Assembly: GCA_045533195.1 (NCBI GenBank)
Contig: JAZSHI010000031.1
Coordinates: forward strand, 1-27,384
DNA from: SIG607 sp045533195
GTDB taxonomy: Bacteria; Bacillota; Clostridia; Oscillospirales; Acutalibacteraceae
Direction: 5' to 3'
DNA: 27,384 bases
The notes under the pieces were generated by a model. It was not told the origin of the DNA and did not search any database. It saw only the letters and a program-made list of their open reading frames with translations. The first letter of the stretch is position 1, and every line of letters begins with the position of its first letter. Shown one piece after another: positions 12,787-22,085 of this stretch. The position numbers were made by a program, and so were the translations under genes.

Positions 12787-14409
12787 TTATTCTACGTGTA
12801 AAACGTTTTCATTTTCGGTTTGGTTGTTTTCCACCTTGATATTTTCGCAATTTTTAATAAAGACGTCGTATCTTTTCATACCGTTTAAACCGCCTTCACC
12901 GCTACAATTTAAAAATACGTTGTCGGTAACGGTTACACCGTCGGTACCGCACACACATACTGCAGAAGCGGGAATATCTACAAATTTATTATTTCTGATA
13001 ACAATATTTTTTTGTACGCCTGCAGGGTAATCAATTCCTGATGAATCGTGACTGCATTTGACCATAACAGCGCCTTGAACAGTGTGTCGAACTTCATCTT
13101 TTGACATAGCGCATTTATCGAAAATGCAGTTTTCAATAAGCACGTTTTCACAGGGCCCTACCTCATGCCATACCCTTATATCAGGAGAAAAAAGTATTGC
13201 CGCCGCGCTCATACCAAAGAAATAACAATCCCTTACGGTTACGTTATTGGTCTGGAAAAGAAGCGCTCTTGCTCTGGAGTTGCGAACCGTTGTTCCGGTA
13301 ACGGTAATTTTAGCAAGATATTCATCATTTCCGACAACGTCGCCTACCTCAACAATACCGTCAATATCATCAAAATAGATGTTTTCGCCATCATAAGCTT
13401 TAACGGTGATTTTCCCTTTTCTTAGGAAATCTGCTCCGTAAACCGAAATTTTGTCTCCTTTTTGACACCAATTGCTTTCAAGAGGAATGTTAAAGCGGTG
13501 ATTACTAACCTTTATTCTTCCCTTTTCGGCTTCATCAACAAAGCCTGAAGTAGAGTGAATGTTAAGGGCATCGTCACCAAGACCGTCAAAATAGCAGTCC
13601 TCAACAATACATTCGCCGGTAAGTCCCAAAAGATGTATTCCGTCAATGTTTGAAGCCCAGAAACGATGACTGCCCTGAGGAACAACCATTCTATAGCGGC
13701 GCATAGTAAAATTATTACATCTCGGAAAAACAACCACCATATAGCCGGCAGAATTATAAACGGTTATATCCTCCATAACCGTATCGTCACAATCGGTAAA
13801 GGTAATGGATGACCTCTCAAGCACCGTGAAATTGCCAAGTCCGTGACGGATAACAAAATCCGCGCCTATGGGAAGTCTTTCAATTTTAGGCTTGAGGTTT
13901 TTATCATACTGTATTTTTACGGTATTGTTTTCAAGACAGGTATAGCTTCGCTTTGTATAATCGTCAAAAAGATAATCGGGAGAACCATCCTCATCAAGAG
14001 AACAGGAAGCAAAAATCGTCTGACTGCCATCAAGGGTACAGCCGTCATAGAGCATAACATCTACTGTATTATTTTCAGTATCTTTACCTACTACACTTCC
14101 CCCGCAGTTAACGGGATTATCGGTATCAAAGGTAAGGTTTTTAAGGGTAATATTTTTGCAACCCTTAAAGGCTAAAATGCCGCTGAACCCCCAAAAGCCT
14201 ACATTTGCGTCAAAATGCGCTACTATAGAGGCATCTTCGCCGCAAATTATAAGATTCTTCTTATTTTCTATTTTTATCCTGCCGTCAACAAAATATTTTC
14301 CGCCTTCAAAAAAGACCGCGTCGCCTTCCTTTGCTTCTGCTATAGCCTTTTCGATTTCTTCCTTTTGGGAAGTAGGATATTTAGATTTTATTTTAATGAT
14401 ATTATTCAT
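12787..14409 (-). CDS. Right-handed beta-helix glycosidase-like protein (GH110/GH28-like)
   Basis: A 540-aa protein of repeated short strands (NLTFDTDN, DITVYNSAG, CYFDGLGDD, VTVRDCYFFG, VLIENCIFD, NIVIRNNKFVD, VTVTDNVFLN), the coil pattern of parallel beta-helix enzymes. The segment DGIHLLGLTGECIVEDCYFD (256-275) leading to GDDALNIH (278-285) has the acidic residues expected in the active site of GH28 and GH110-type enzymes and most resembles alpha-1,3-galactosidase-like (GH110) proteins. No signal peptide is present, so it would act in the cytoplasm on imported oligosaccharides. It begins 8 bp after the lepA stop with AGGTG between, so it is cotranscribed with lepA. Substrate is uncertain. 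Confidence 0.65.
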   Translation of the reverse strand: MNNIIKIKSKYPTSQKEEIEKAIAEAKEGDAVFFEGGKYFVDGRIKIENKKNLIICGEDASIVAHFDANVGFWGFSGILAFKGCKNITLKNLTFDTDNPVNCGGSVVGKDTENNTVDVMLYDGCTLDGSQTIFASCSLDEDGSPDYLFDDYTKRSYTCLENNTVKIQYDKNLKPKIERLPIGADFVIRHGLGNFTVLERSSITFTDCDDTVMEDITVYNSAGYMVVVFPRCNNFTMRRYRMVVPQGSHRFWASNIDGIHLLGLTGECIVEDCYFDGLGDDALNIHSTSGFVDEAEKGRIKVSNHRFNIPLESNWCQKGDKISVYGADFLRKGKITVKAYDGENIYFDDIDGIVEVGDVVGNDEYLAKITVTGTTVRNSRARALLFQTNNVTVRDCYFFGMSAAAILFSPDIRVWHEVGPCENVLIENCIFDKCAMSKDEVRHTVQGAVMVKCSHDSSGIDYPAGVQKNIVIRNNKFVDIPASAVCVCGTDGVTVTDNVFLNCSGEGGLNGMKRYDVFIKNCENIKVENNQTENENVLHVE

Positions 14410-14417
14410 AAACGCAC

Positions 14418-16223
14418 CTATTCGTCAAGCTTTAATACAGCCATAAATGCATCTGGCGGCACCTCTACCTTACCTAACTGACGCATCTTCTTTTTACCTT
14501 CCTTCTGTTTTTCAAGAAGCTTCTTTTTACGTGTAATATCACCGCCGTAGCACTTAGCAAGAACGTCTTTACGCATAGCCTTAACCGTTTCTCTGGCAAT
14601 AACCTTACCGCCTACGGCTACCTGAACGGGCACTTCAAAAAGCTGTCTCGGAATATACTCCTTAAGCTTTTCTGCAATTCTTCGCGCTCTTGCGTTTGCA
14701 TTATCCACGTGAACGATAAAGGAAAGAGCATCGACTACGTCTCCTGCCAACATAACGTCAAGCTTTATAAGACGGCTCTTTTCATAGCCTTTTGTTTCGT
14801 AATCGTATGATGCATAACCTTTGGTACGGGACTTAAGAGCATCAAAAAAATCGTAAACTATTTCGCCTACAGGCATAATGTAGTGAATATCTACTCTGTC
14901 ACCCATATACTTCATATCGGTGTAAACACCGCGACGCTCTTCACAAAGCTGCATAATTGCGCCAACATAGTCATTGGGGCTGTAAATATGCACGTCTGCT
15001 ACAGGCTCAAGCGCCTCCACTATACTTGCAGGATCGGGATAGTTGGTAGGGTTATCAACATCAATAGTGTTGCCGTCATTTAAAGTAAATCGGTAAACAA
15101 CACTGGGGGCTGTGGTAATAATATCAAGATTATATTCTCTTTCAAGCCTTTCTTCAATAATCTCCATATGAAGAAGACCTAAAAAGCCGCATCTAAAACC
15201 AAAGCCCAAAGCCTTACTTGTTTCTGGCTCGTAAAGAAGGGATGCATCATTAAGCTGAAGCTTTTCAAGTGCATCTCTTAAATCACCGTAACGCGCTCCG
15301 TCAGCAGGATAAATACCGCAGAAAACAACGGGATTAACCTTTCTATAGCCTTCCAGAGCCTTATCGGCGGGATTTTCAACCAAAGTAATGGTATCACCCA
15401 CACAAGCATCCTTAACTGTTTTAATGGAAGCGGCAAGATATCCAACCTCGCCTGCCTCGAGACAGTCACAGGGCATAAGACAGGTTGCCTGCTTTCTGCC
15501 CACTTCAACTACGTCAAATTCGGCGCCTGTTGCCATCATTCTTATTTTATCCCCAGATTTGATTTTGCCCGATACCACTCTGAAATAAACTATTACGCCT
15601 TTATATGCATCATAGTATGAGTCGAAAATAAGAGCCTTTAGGGGAGCGCTTCTGTCCCCCACGGGAGCAGGAATATCGGTAACAATACGCTCTAAAACCT
15701 CTTCGACATTAATGCCTGTTTTAGCAGAAATTTTAGGAGCATCCTGCGCGGGAATACCTATAACATCTTCAATTTCATTTATAATTCTTTCGGGCTCAGC
15801 AGACGGCAAATCAATTTTATTTACTACGGGCATAATTTCAAGTCCGTGGTCAACTGCAAGATAGGTATTGGCAAGGGTTTGCGCTTCAATTCCCTGAGAA
15901 GCATCCACCACAAGTATTGCGCCTTCACAAGCGGCAAGGGAACGAGACACCTCATAATTAAAGTCAACGTGACCGGGGGTGTCAATAAGATTAAGCTCAT
16001 ACTGTTTTCCGTCTTTTGCAGTATGGTATAGAGTAACGGCGTGGGCTTTTATGGTAATTCCGCGTTCTCTTTCAAGGTCCATACTGTCTAAAATTTGTTC
16101 TTCCATATCTCGCTGAGCGACCGAGCTGGTAAGCTCTAAAAGTCGGTCAGCCAGAGTAGATTTTCCGTGGTCAATATGCGCCACTATGCAAAAGTTTCTG
16201 ATTTGTTCTAAAGGAAAGGACAA
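14418..16223 (-). CDS. lepA: LepA (EF4), ribosome back-translocating GTPase
   Basis: A 601-aa translational GTPase. G1 is AHIDHGKST (15-23), G3 DTPGHVDF and G4 NKID, followed by EF-G-like domains and the LepA-specific C-terminal domain (IPRQLFEVPVQVAVGGKVIARET, then DITRKKKLLEKQKEGKKKM). It acts on stalled or mistranslocated ribosomes and in ribosome biogenesis. Start choice: a frame from ATG 16265 would add 14 residues not found in LepA. The TTG at 16223 has AGGAG 7 nt upstream and gives the usual N-terminus (M)SFPLEQIRNFCIVAHIDHG, so it is preferred. It is upstream of the beta-helix gene. In many Clostridia lepA is instead next to hemW or hrcA. Confidence 0.97.
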   Translation of the reverse strand: MSFPLEQIRNFCIVAHIDHGKSTLADRLLELTSSVAQRDMEEQILDSMDLERERGITIKAHAVTLYHTAKDGKQYELNLIDTPGHVDFNYEVSRSLAACEGAILVVDASQGIEAQTLANTYLAVDHGLEIMPVVNKIDLPSAEPERIINEIEDVIGIPAQDAPKISAKTGINVEEVLERIVTDIPAPVGDRSAPLKALIFDSYYDAYKGVIVYFRVVSGKIKSGDKIRMMATGAEFDVVEVGRKQATCLMPCDCLEAGEVGYLAASIKTVKDACVGDTITLVENPADKALEGYRKVNPVVFCGIYPADGARYGDLRDALEKLQLNDASLLYEPETSKALGFGFRCGFLGLLHMEIIEERLEREYNLDIITTAPSVVYRFTLNDGNTIDVDNPTNYPDPASIVEALEPVADVHIYSPNDYVGAIMQLCEERRGVYTDMKYMGDRVDIHYIMPVGEIVYDFFDALKSRTKGYASYDYETKGYEKSRLIKLDVMLAGDVVDALSFIVHVDNANARARRIAEKLKEYIPRQLFEVPVQVAVGGKVIARETVKAMRKDVLAKCYGGDITRKKKLLEKQKEGKKKMRQLGKVEVPPDAFMAVLKLDE

Positions 16224-16255
16224 AGCAATTCTCCTAACATTGTATATTCCTTTAT

Positions 16256-16284
16256 AGTTTAACATAATTTTAACATTAACGCAA
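16256..16284 (-). promoter_or_regulatory. lepA promoter
   Basis: On the minus strand TTGCGT (16284-16279), 17 bp and TAAACT (16261-16256), 33 bp upstream of the TTG start. It is moderately good, and overlaps the alternative ATG at 16265, which supports the TTG start. Confidence 0.5.
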
Positions 16285-16321
16285 GAAAATTAAAAGACAA
16301 AATTTAAGGTAAAAAAAGCAC

Positions 16322-16357
16322 AAAAAATACACCTTGACGTTTCCGCCAAGGTGTATT
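16322..16357 (-). terminator. Terminator of the dockerin-protein gene
   Basis: AATACACCTTG (16326-16336) pairs with CAAGGTGTATT (16347-16357), and a T-run follows on the minus strand. It sits 12 bp after the stop codon. Confidence 0.9.
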
Positions 16358-16368
16358 AAAAATTTTAA

Positions 16369-19300
16369 TTATGCTTTAGGACCTAATGTACCAAGCTCTG
16401 CAAGATAAAGCTTTAATGCCGCAAGGTCGATAGCATCGACATTACCGTCTGCATTGCAGTCAGCGCCAAGACCAACTTTGCCTAATTCTGCAAGACTAAG
16501 CTTTAATGCTGCAAGGTCAACAGCATCAATCTTACCGTCATCATTACAGTCACCGTAAATGAAAGACTTATAGCTGTAAGCACCGCCGACTACGAACTCA
16601 GTAACTTCTTCGCCGTTTTCATCGTACCATACTTCAATGGGGTTTTCATCCGCACCGACAACAAGAGGAGGAACAATTTCTTCACCGGCTGCTACATAAA
16701 CAGTAACGATGTTACCGTTACGGATTCCTCCATCCTCTAATACAGCGTCTTCAGGAATTTCAAAGGTAGTAGCAAAAACCTCTTGTACAGCAAAATCATC
16801 AAAGTAAACTATTACCTTTTCTTCTGCTGTAGTGCCAACCTTAACGTACAGTAAATCGTAAGAAGGAATAGCGGTAGAGGTAAAGTAAATTTCGCCGTCA
16901 AGCCATTCGCCAGTTTGAGCATCGGCACCTATAGTTATGGCAGAATCCTTATACTCAACTCTGCCCTTTCCGTTTCCGTCTGTCTGGGTCCACCAAATAT
17001 TTGTACCGTTGGTATAGGGATAAATTCCTATATCTCCGGCAAGAGTTTCGGGAACGTAATACTTAAAGGAAACCTTATACGACTTGTTGCCGTCAAGCTG
17101 CCAAAGAGCGATTGCCTGTTCATAATTGCTATTACCGCGTCTTTCAAGATAGGTGTTTGCTACCCATTCGGGAGCAGTTTCACCTGCAAGTTTAACAAAT
17201 TCGCCATCTACGATTTCATAATACTTAGTCCAGTCTGTATCCCATTTGTCAGGCTTTTTATAAGTGTAAGAATAGCCTATGTTTTCATACTTAAGAGACT
17301 TATTACCGGTAAGGGCAATATCTTCACTAACCCCTACGTTTAAGCTATACTTAATATCATCTGCCTGATAGTAGTTTTCAAAGCTGATAACGGGATCAAC
17401 TATAGCATATACTTTAAAGGATTCTTCAAAGGTAGTGGGAGGAGCGATATATTCATCCTTAGAAAGTGACCACACTGCATCGCCTTGTCTGGTAGCAGCA
17501 GCAGACTCATAAACGATTTCGTCACCCTTAAATGCATCAACAACCTTTTCCTTATCGCCGTCAACATAGGTAATGGTGCCATCATAAGCTTTAACTTCCA
17601 TATAGTCAACTTCAAGCTTATTGTAGATACCATCTACTACGGTACCGTCTGGTTTTTCCGTACCATTCTCGCCAACAACAGCACCGGTAGTCTTAACATA
17701 AATACCGATTACGGGGAGATAATCAACAGGAAGCTTAGTAGCATCTACTACAAAAGAAGAAGTAGTCCATTCTTCGCTTACTTTGGTTAATTGAACAGCA
17801 TTTGTGCTTACTTTGAATGCTTTGTCTTCTAAGTCACCAGCCAAAGAAGGCAACATACCGACACCTGCCTTAAGATCAATGTAACCGCCTTCTGTAGCTA
17901 ATTCGGACATTCTGTACTTAACAGTAACAACGTATTTCTTAGTAGGATCAAAAAGAACCAAATCACCGTTTTCGTCAGCAACCAGAGATGCACCGCTCTG
18001 AGGCCAGGTGCGTTCAGAATAATAGGTTTCGATACCATCAACGTTCTTTTTATAGGTCCAACCAACACGGTCGAATGTAGTCTTTACAGTACCATTTTCA
18101 AGGAACTGATAATACTTAGCAGTTGGAATGTGTCTGTCAAAGTTATATACGTAGGAAGTGCTGTAATCGCTGAATTTTGCATATACGGTGTTTTTGCCGA
18201 ATTCAAGAGCTTCAGCGGTATATAATTTAGTGCAGGCTTCGTCAGCAAACCAACCTGCGAAATACTTGCCTTTGGGAGCTTCGGGAATAAATGGTTCAAG
18301 AGCAGTACCAACATCAGAGTCAACTACCTTAACAATTTCGCCGTTTACGCTATAGCTAAGGCTGGATTTGAAGTTTTCACTTACAATTTCAATAGATTCG
18401 ATCTGCCAACAGGAAGGAATTGTGCCTAATTCATCCAATTCTTCCTTGGTTGCGTTAGTGAACAGAGGCCATTCAGCACTACCCTTAAAACCCATTACGT
18501 TACCGCCGTCAAAATAAAGGGTTAGGTAGTTGTTACCGTATAAGTAGGTATCTTCTGCGCCTTCTACAGCAAATTTAGTGGAGTAAGAATTCTTTTCGAC
18601 ATCATAACCGTTAGAATACTTTTCTTCAATATATACCTTTCTATTGCCCTCAACGTAAGCATTAACGTATCTGGAGGTACTTACACCTGTTTCGCTATAC
18701 TGAGGGTTAATGGAGCTAAGAGCGATTTGGTTAGAACCGGAAGGATAGGAGCCGTCCTTTAAATATGCGGCGTAAGAACTACCACCAACGATACCGCCGC
18801 CGTTCCAAATAAGTGCGCCTGCCATAGGGTTAGATGCAGCAGCATTAGAAACAGTACCGTCAGATTTATGGGTAGCACCGACAACATTGGTTTTCTCTTT
18901 GTTATTGGTAGTACCGGCAATAACAGCCATCTGTCCCCAACAGTAAGAAGCAGGGTTATAAATCTTTGTTTTAACAGTATAGTTTACACCGGGCTTTAAC
19001 TCAAAGGGCTTACCGTCTTTATCAAGAGGTGTAAAGTAAGCATTGGCGGTATTTTTGATTTCCAAAACGTCAATATCTTTACCGTCAGAGGTGGTAATGG
19101 TTTTGTACTCAGTCCAAGCAGCAACAGAATTGCTTACATTCCATAAAGGATAGAAGGTATTATCCTTATGGGTAACCTGACCGGTAGTATCATCGGTCTT
19201 TTGGGTGGAGACCGCATATTTAAATTGGTCGCCGTCTTTACCAAATGTAAACTTATAATAGTCACCCAGTGTTGTGTCTTCACATGTAACTTCTTCAGCG

Positions 19301-19374
19301 TTAACGCTTATGGGAACGATAACGAGGGTAAGAAGCATACATACTGAAAGCACAATGCTTAATAGTTTTTTCAT
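16369..19374 (-). CDS. Secreted dockerin protein with carbohydrate-binding-like modules
   Basis: A 1001-aa exported protein. The Sec signal peptide is MKKLLSIVLSVCMLLTLVIV, with cleavage probably after VNA. The modules, in order, are a jelly-roll-like domain (about 30-330), a Listeria-Bacteroides beta repeat (GKYFAGWFADEACTKLY, about 370-405), two further CBM4/9-like jelly rolls (about 405-600 and 665-870) and a beta linker. Last is a type I dockerin with duplicated calcium loops, DCNDDGKIDAVDLAALKL and DCNADGNVDAIDLAALKL (about 940-1000). The dockerin anchors proteins to cohesins of a cellulosome or cell surface. No catalytic domain is recognisable, so it may be a binding or scaffolding component. 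ATG 19374 was chosen over 19380 because AGGAG is then 8 nt away instead of 2. It has its own promoter and terminator. Confidence 0.82.
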   Translation of the reverse strand: MKKLLSIVLSVCMLLTLVIVPISVNAEEVTCEDTTLGDYYKFTFGKDGDQFKYAVSTQKTDDTTGQVTHKDNTFYPLWNVSNSVAAWTEYKTITTSDGKDIDVLEIKNTANAYFTPLDKDGKPFELKPGVNYTVKTKIYNPASYCWGQMAVIAGTTNNKEKTNVVGATHKSDGTVSNAAASNPMAGALIWNGGGIVGGSSYAAYLKDGSYPSGSNQIALSSINPQYSETGVSTSRYVNAYVEGNRKVYIEEKYSNGYDVEKNSYSTKFAVEGAEDTYLYGNNYLTLYFDGGNVMGFKGSAEWPLFTNATKEELDELGTIPSCWQIESIEIVSENFKSSLSYSVNGEIVKVVDSDVGTALEPFIPEAPKGKYFAGWFADEACTKLYTAEALEFGKNTVYAKFSDYSTSYVYNFDRHIPTAKYYQFLENGTVKTTFDRVGWTYKKNVDGIETYYSERTWPQSGASLVADENGDLVLFDPTKKYVVTVKYRMSELATEGGYIDLKAGVGMLPSLAGDLEDKAFKVSTNAVQLTKVSEEWTTSSFVVDATKLPVDYLPVIGIYVKTTGAVVGENGTEKPDGTVVDGIYNKLEVDYMEVKAYDGTITYVDGDKEKVVDAFKGDEIVYESAAATRQGDAVWSLSKDEYIAPPTTFEESFKVYAIVDPVISFENYYQADDIKYSLNVGVSEDIALTGNKSLKYENIGYSYTYKKPDKWDTDWTKYYEIVDGEFVKLAGETAPEWVANTYLERRGNSNYEQAIALWQLDGNKSYKVSFKYYVPETLAGDIGIYPYTNGTNIWWTQTDGNGKGRVEYKDSAITIGADAQTGEWLDGEIYFTSTAIPSYDLLYVKVGTTAEEKVIVYFDDFAVQEVFATTFEIPEDAVLEDGGIRNGNIVTVYVAAGEEIVPPLVVGADENPIEVWYDENGEEVTEFVVGGAYSYKSFIYGDCNDDGKIDAVDLAALKLSLAELGKVGLGADCNADGNVDAIDLAALKLYLAELGTLGPKA

Positions 19375-19407
19375 AAACATTTCTCCTTTTTATAATTTGG
19401 TGTATAA

Positions 19408-19448
19408 ATTGTATCACAGTTTCTTTAAATAGTCAACTAAAATTAGTT
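19408..19448 (-). promoter_or_regulatory. Promoter of the dockerin gene with overlapping palindrome
   Basis: On the minus strand TTGACT (19436-19431), 17 bp and TACAAT (19413-19408). The palindrome AACTAA-AA-TTAGTT (19435-19448) overlaps the upstream edge of the -35 and could be an operator. Confidence 0.6.
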
Positions 19449-19466
19449 AAAAATCACAAAAAACAC

Positions 19467-19503
19467 AAAAAAACGAAGCAGAGCCATTTATCACTCTGCT
19501 TCG
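19467..19503 (-). terminator. Terminator overlapping the end of the ABC-F gene
   Basis: CGAAGCAGAG (19474-19483) pairs with CTCTGCTTCG (19494-19503), followed by seven T on the minus strand. The upstream arm is made of the last sense codons, so the stop codon lies in the loop. Confidence 0.85.
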
Positions 19504-21386
19504 GTCAATTCATCACGTTTTAAACACAGCTCTTCCCACTGCGAATAAAGCACACTAAGCTCTGTTTCCTTTTCTTCACATTCCTTTTGAAGTTCGCTTA
19601 GTTTTAAGTAATCCGAGGCTATTTCTTCACTTAACAGTTCAGCCTTCATTCCCTCTAAAAGTTCTTCGGATATGGCTATATTTTCTTCCATTTTTTCGAT
19701 TTTTTTATTTATTTTTGAAAGCTCTTTAAAGGCAGAAAAATATTTACCCTTTTTCTGCGGTGCATTTTCCTCATTTACAGTTTTAAAGCCGGGTTGTTCC
19801 TGCACCTTTAAGGTTTCTGCATACTCTTCATAGCCAAAACCGTAATGACGTGTTTGGTTCTCACTGAATACAAGAAGACTATCACACACTTCTTTTATGA
19901 AATAACGGTCATGGGAAACACAAATAAGGGTACCGGGGTAATTTTTAAGCATTCTTTCAAGGGCTTGCTTACCTACAATATCCATATGGTTGGTAGGCTC
20001 ATCGAGAATAAGAAAATTAGGCTTCTTTTTAAGCATTTTGCAAAGACACAGCCTTACCTTTTCTCCGCCTGACAGCACACTTACCTGTTTGAACACGTCT
20101 TCGCCTCTGAAAAGAAAGGCGCCAAGGTCACTTCTCGCCTGCGTTTCGGTTAAAGACGGAAAGGTATCCCAATAATCGTCAAGCACCGTTTTGTCGCTGA
20201 CGTACTGTGCAAGGTGCTGGTCAAAATAACCTATACGAAGGTTTATACCCTGAATAATGTTGCCCGAAATTGAAGGAACGATACCCATAATAGTTTTAAG
20301 CAGGGTGGATTTACCCTTACCGTTAGCACCTATAACTCCAAGCTTTTCTCCCCTTTTAATAAGAAAGCTTACTTCACTTAATACTTCGTTATATCCTATT
20401 TTCAAATTTTTAACTTCAAGCACATTACCGCCACTCATCAGTTCGGGAGTAAAATCAGCAAAAAAGGAACGGTTGTCGCTTTCCTCTGGCGGAGCAATAC
20501 GCTCCGTTTTTTCAAGACTTTTTATGCGGGACTGCACCATTTGAGCCTTTGTAGCCTTATATCTGAAGCGTTCAATAAGCTTTTCGGTCTTTTCTATTTC
20601 CTTTTGCTGTTGTTCATATTCCTTTCTTTGTTTTTCTCTGTCCTGTTCTTTTTTCTTTACAAATTCGGTGTAGTTGCCTATATACTTTTTAATTCTGCCG
20701 TATTCAATTTCGTAAACTATATCAGCCAGACGGTCAATAAACATCTGGTCATGGGAAACAAAAATCACCGCCGACGGATAGTTTTTAAGGTAACCCTCAA
20801 GCCATTCCACAGTCTCCAGGTCGAGATGGTTAGTAGGCTCGTCAAGTATAAGCAAATCGGGTTTTGAAAGGAGCAGCTTCATAAAGGCAATTTTCGTAAG
20901 CTGTCCTCCCGAAAAACTGCTTAAAGGACGTTTCCTCTCTTCAGAAAAGCCAAACCTTTGTATTACTGTTTCCTTTTCTTTTTGATAATAATATCCGCCG
21001 AGGTTTTTATATATTTCCTCCAAGGTGCTGTATCTTTCAACCGCTTCGCCGTCTCCCTGGCTTAGCAAAGCAGAGAGCGAATCCATTTCAGCCTTTATTG
21101 AAAGAATACGGTCAAAGGCTTTTTCAAGCTCGTCTTCAAGGGATATGTTTAGGTCGTCAAAGGAAATCTGCTTTAAATAGCCTATAACCAAATCTGCGCT
21201 TATATTAACCTTTGCATCTCCCTCGGCTTCTATTTCACCGCAAATAAGCCTTAAAAGAGTGGTTTTGCCGCATCCGTTTCTGCCGACAACAGCAACCTTT
21301 TCTTTATTTCTTATTTCAAAATCAATGTCATAAAGCAGAGTATCTCCCGCAAAGCCGATAGATGCTCCTTTAAGTGATAGGTACAT
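19491..21386 (-). CDS. ABC-F family ATPase (Uup/YdiF-type ribosome-associated)
   Basis: A 631-aa soluble protein with two ABC domains and no membrane segments. The first has Walker A GRNGCGKTT (35-43), signature FSGGQ and Walker B LLILDEPTNHLD. The second has GANGKGKST, LSGGEK and FLILDEPTNHMD. Between them is the charged inter-domain linker (about 235-290, rich in K, E and Q, the P-site tRNA interaction motif). The C-terminal 90 residues form a coiled coil (INKKIEKMEENIAISEELLE). ABC-F proteins work on the ribosomal E-site; this form is housekeeping rather than a recognised antibiotic-resistance type, but the subclass is uncertain. GGAGG lies 7 nt before the ATG. It is divergent from the LCP-like gene. 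Confidence 0.9.
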   Translation of the reverse strand: MYLSLKGASIGFAGDTLLYDIDFEIRNKEKVAVVGRNGCGKTTLLRLICGEIEAEGDAKVNISADLVIGYLKQISFDDLNISLEDELEKAFDRILSIKAEMDSLSALLSQGDGEAVERYSTLEEIYKNLGGYYYQKEKETVIQRFGFSEERKRPLSSFSGGQLTKIAFMKLLLSKPDLLILDEPTNHLDLETVEWLEGYLKNYPSAVIFVSHDQMFIDRLADIVYEIEYGRIKKYIGNYTEFVKKKEQDREKQRKEYEQQQKEIEKTEKLIERFRYKATKAQMVQSRIKSLEKTERIAPPEESDNRSFFADFTPELMSGGNVLEVKNLKIGYNEVLSEVSFLIKRGEKLGVIGANGKGKSTLLKTIMGIVPSISGNIIQGINLRIGYFDQHLAQYVSDKTVLDDYWDTFPSLTETQARSDLGAFLFRGEDVFKQVSVLSGGEKVRLCLCKMLKKKPNFLILDEPTNHMDIVGKQALERMLKNYPGTLICVSHDRYFIKEVCDSLLVFSENQTRHYGFGYEEYAETLKVQEQPGFKTVNEENAPQKKGKYFSAFKELSKINKKIEKMEENIAISEELLEGMKAELLSEEIASDYLKLSELQKECEEKETELSVLYSQWEELCLKRDELTEAE

Positions 21387-21415
21387 TTAATTCCTCCGAA
21401 AAAATCATTCTATTT

Positions 21416-21445
21416 ATTTTAACATAACTTATCTTCTGCGGTCAA
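21416..21445 (-). promoter_or_regulatory. ABC-F gene promoter
   Basis: On the minus strand TTGACC (21445-21440), 18 bp and TAAAAT (21421-21416), 30 bp upstream of the ATG. Confidence 0.5.
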
Positions 21446-21467
21446 TACTAAAGGCAGGAGGAATTTT

Positions 21468-22085
21468 ATGAAACTCAAAAAAATTCTTTTGCTATTTCTT
21501 GTTGTAATACTATGTGTTGTCTTTTTTATGGGAACTGCGTTTATTTTTTCAAGAAAGGTGCTTTTAGGCGTTGACGTTCCCAAAACCGACGTTCCATACG
21601 TTGACGGAAAATATCTGCCAAGTGACACTACCATACTTTTTACCTTCGCAGATTCCTCTTCTGTTGCAATAGAGCTTCTTTTCAGCAAAAGTTTTACCAA
21701 TATACTCATACTGAACAGTAATGACAGCGAAGATTATTTAAGCTACGGCTACCAAATAGACCACACCGTAGAGTGCGATTATTCCTTTTTAATGAAATTT
21801 ATTGATACTTTAGGCGGTATAGAGTGGGAAGGGGAAAACTATATTTTAACAGGCGTACAGATATGCAATTTACTTGCCACAAGTCAAGATCTTAATACCG
21901 AAAAACAAATAATCAAGGGCGTTATGAACAAAATTTCAAAAAACGGGTTGAGTGAGGAGCTGCTTTACTGTATAATAGATAATACGGTTACAACACTTTC
22001 CGCCCCCGCTTGTTACAACTGGAATATATGGGTAGGTGAGTGCTGTGTTTCCTATAATATTATTGACGGGAGGACGGCGCCTTGA
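21468..22085 (+). CDS. Degenerate LytR-CpsA-Psr-like membrane protein
   Basis: A 205-aa protein with an N-terminal membrane anchor (about 5-28, KILLLFLVVILCVVFFMG). The exported part follows the LCP pattern in outline: LPSDTTILFTF (in place of the usual R-S-D-T strand), ILILNSND, FMKFIDTLGGIEWEG-like (MKFIDTLGGIEW, matching the LCP VDALGGV motif) and LTGVQICNLLAT...EKQIIKGVMNKIS (matching the LxGeqAL...RQ helix). The arginines and aspartates that LCP transferases use for polyprenyl phosphate and catalysis are missing, and it is much shorter than the usual 300 or more residues. It is probably not an active ligase. AGGAGG precedes the ATG. Its stop overlaps the next start (TTGA). Assignment is tentative. 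Confidence 0.55.
   Translation: MKLKKILLLFLVVILCVVFFMGTAFIFSRKVLLGVDVPKTDVPYVDGKYLPSDTTILFTFADSSSVAIELLFSKSFTNILILNSNDSEDYLSYGYQIDHTVECDYSFLMKFIDTLGGIEWEGENYILTGVQICNLLATSQDLNTEKQIIKGVMNKISKNGLSEELLYCIIDNTVTTLSAPACYNWNIWVGECCVSYNIIDGRTAP

Noticed and set aside
12668..13030. 120-aa plus-strand frame next to the 12.5-kb repeat
   Set aside because: It runs through the bidirectional terminator and antisense to the beta-helix gene, and has no SD.
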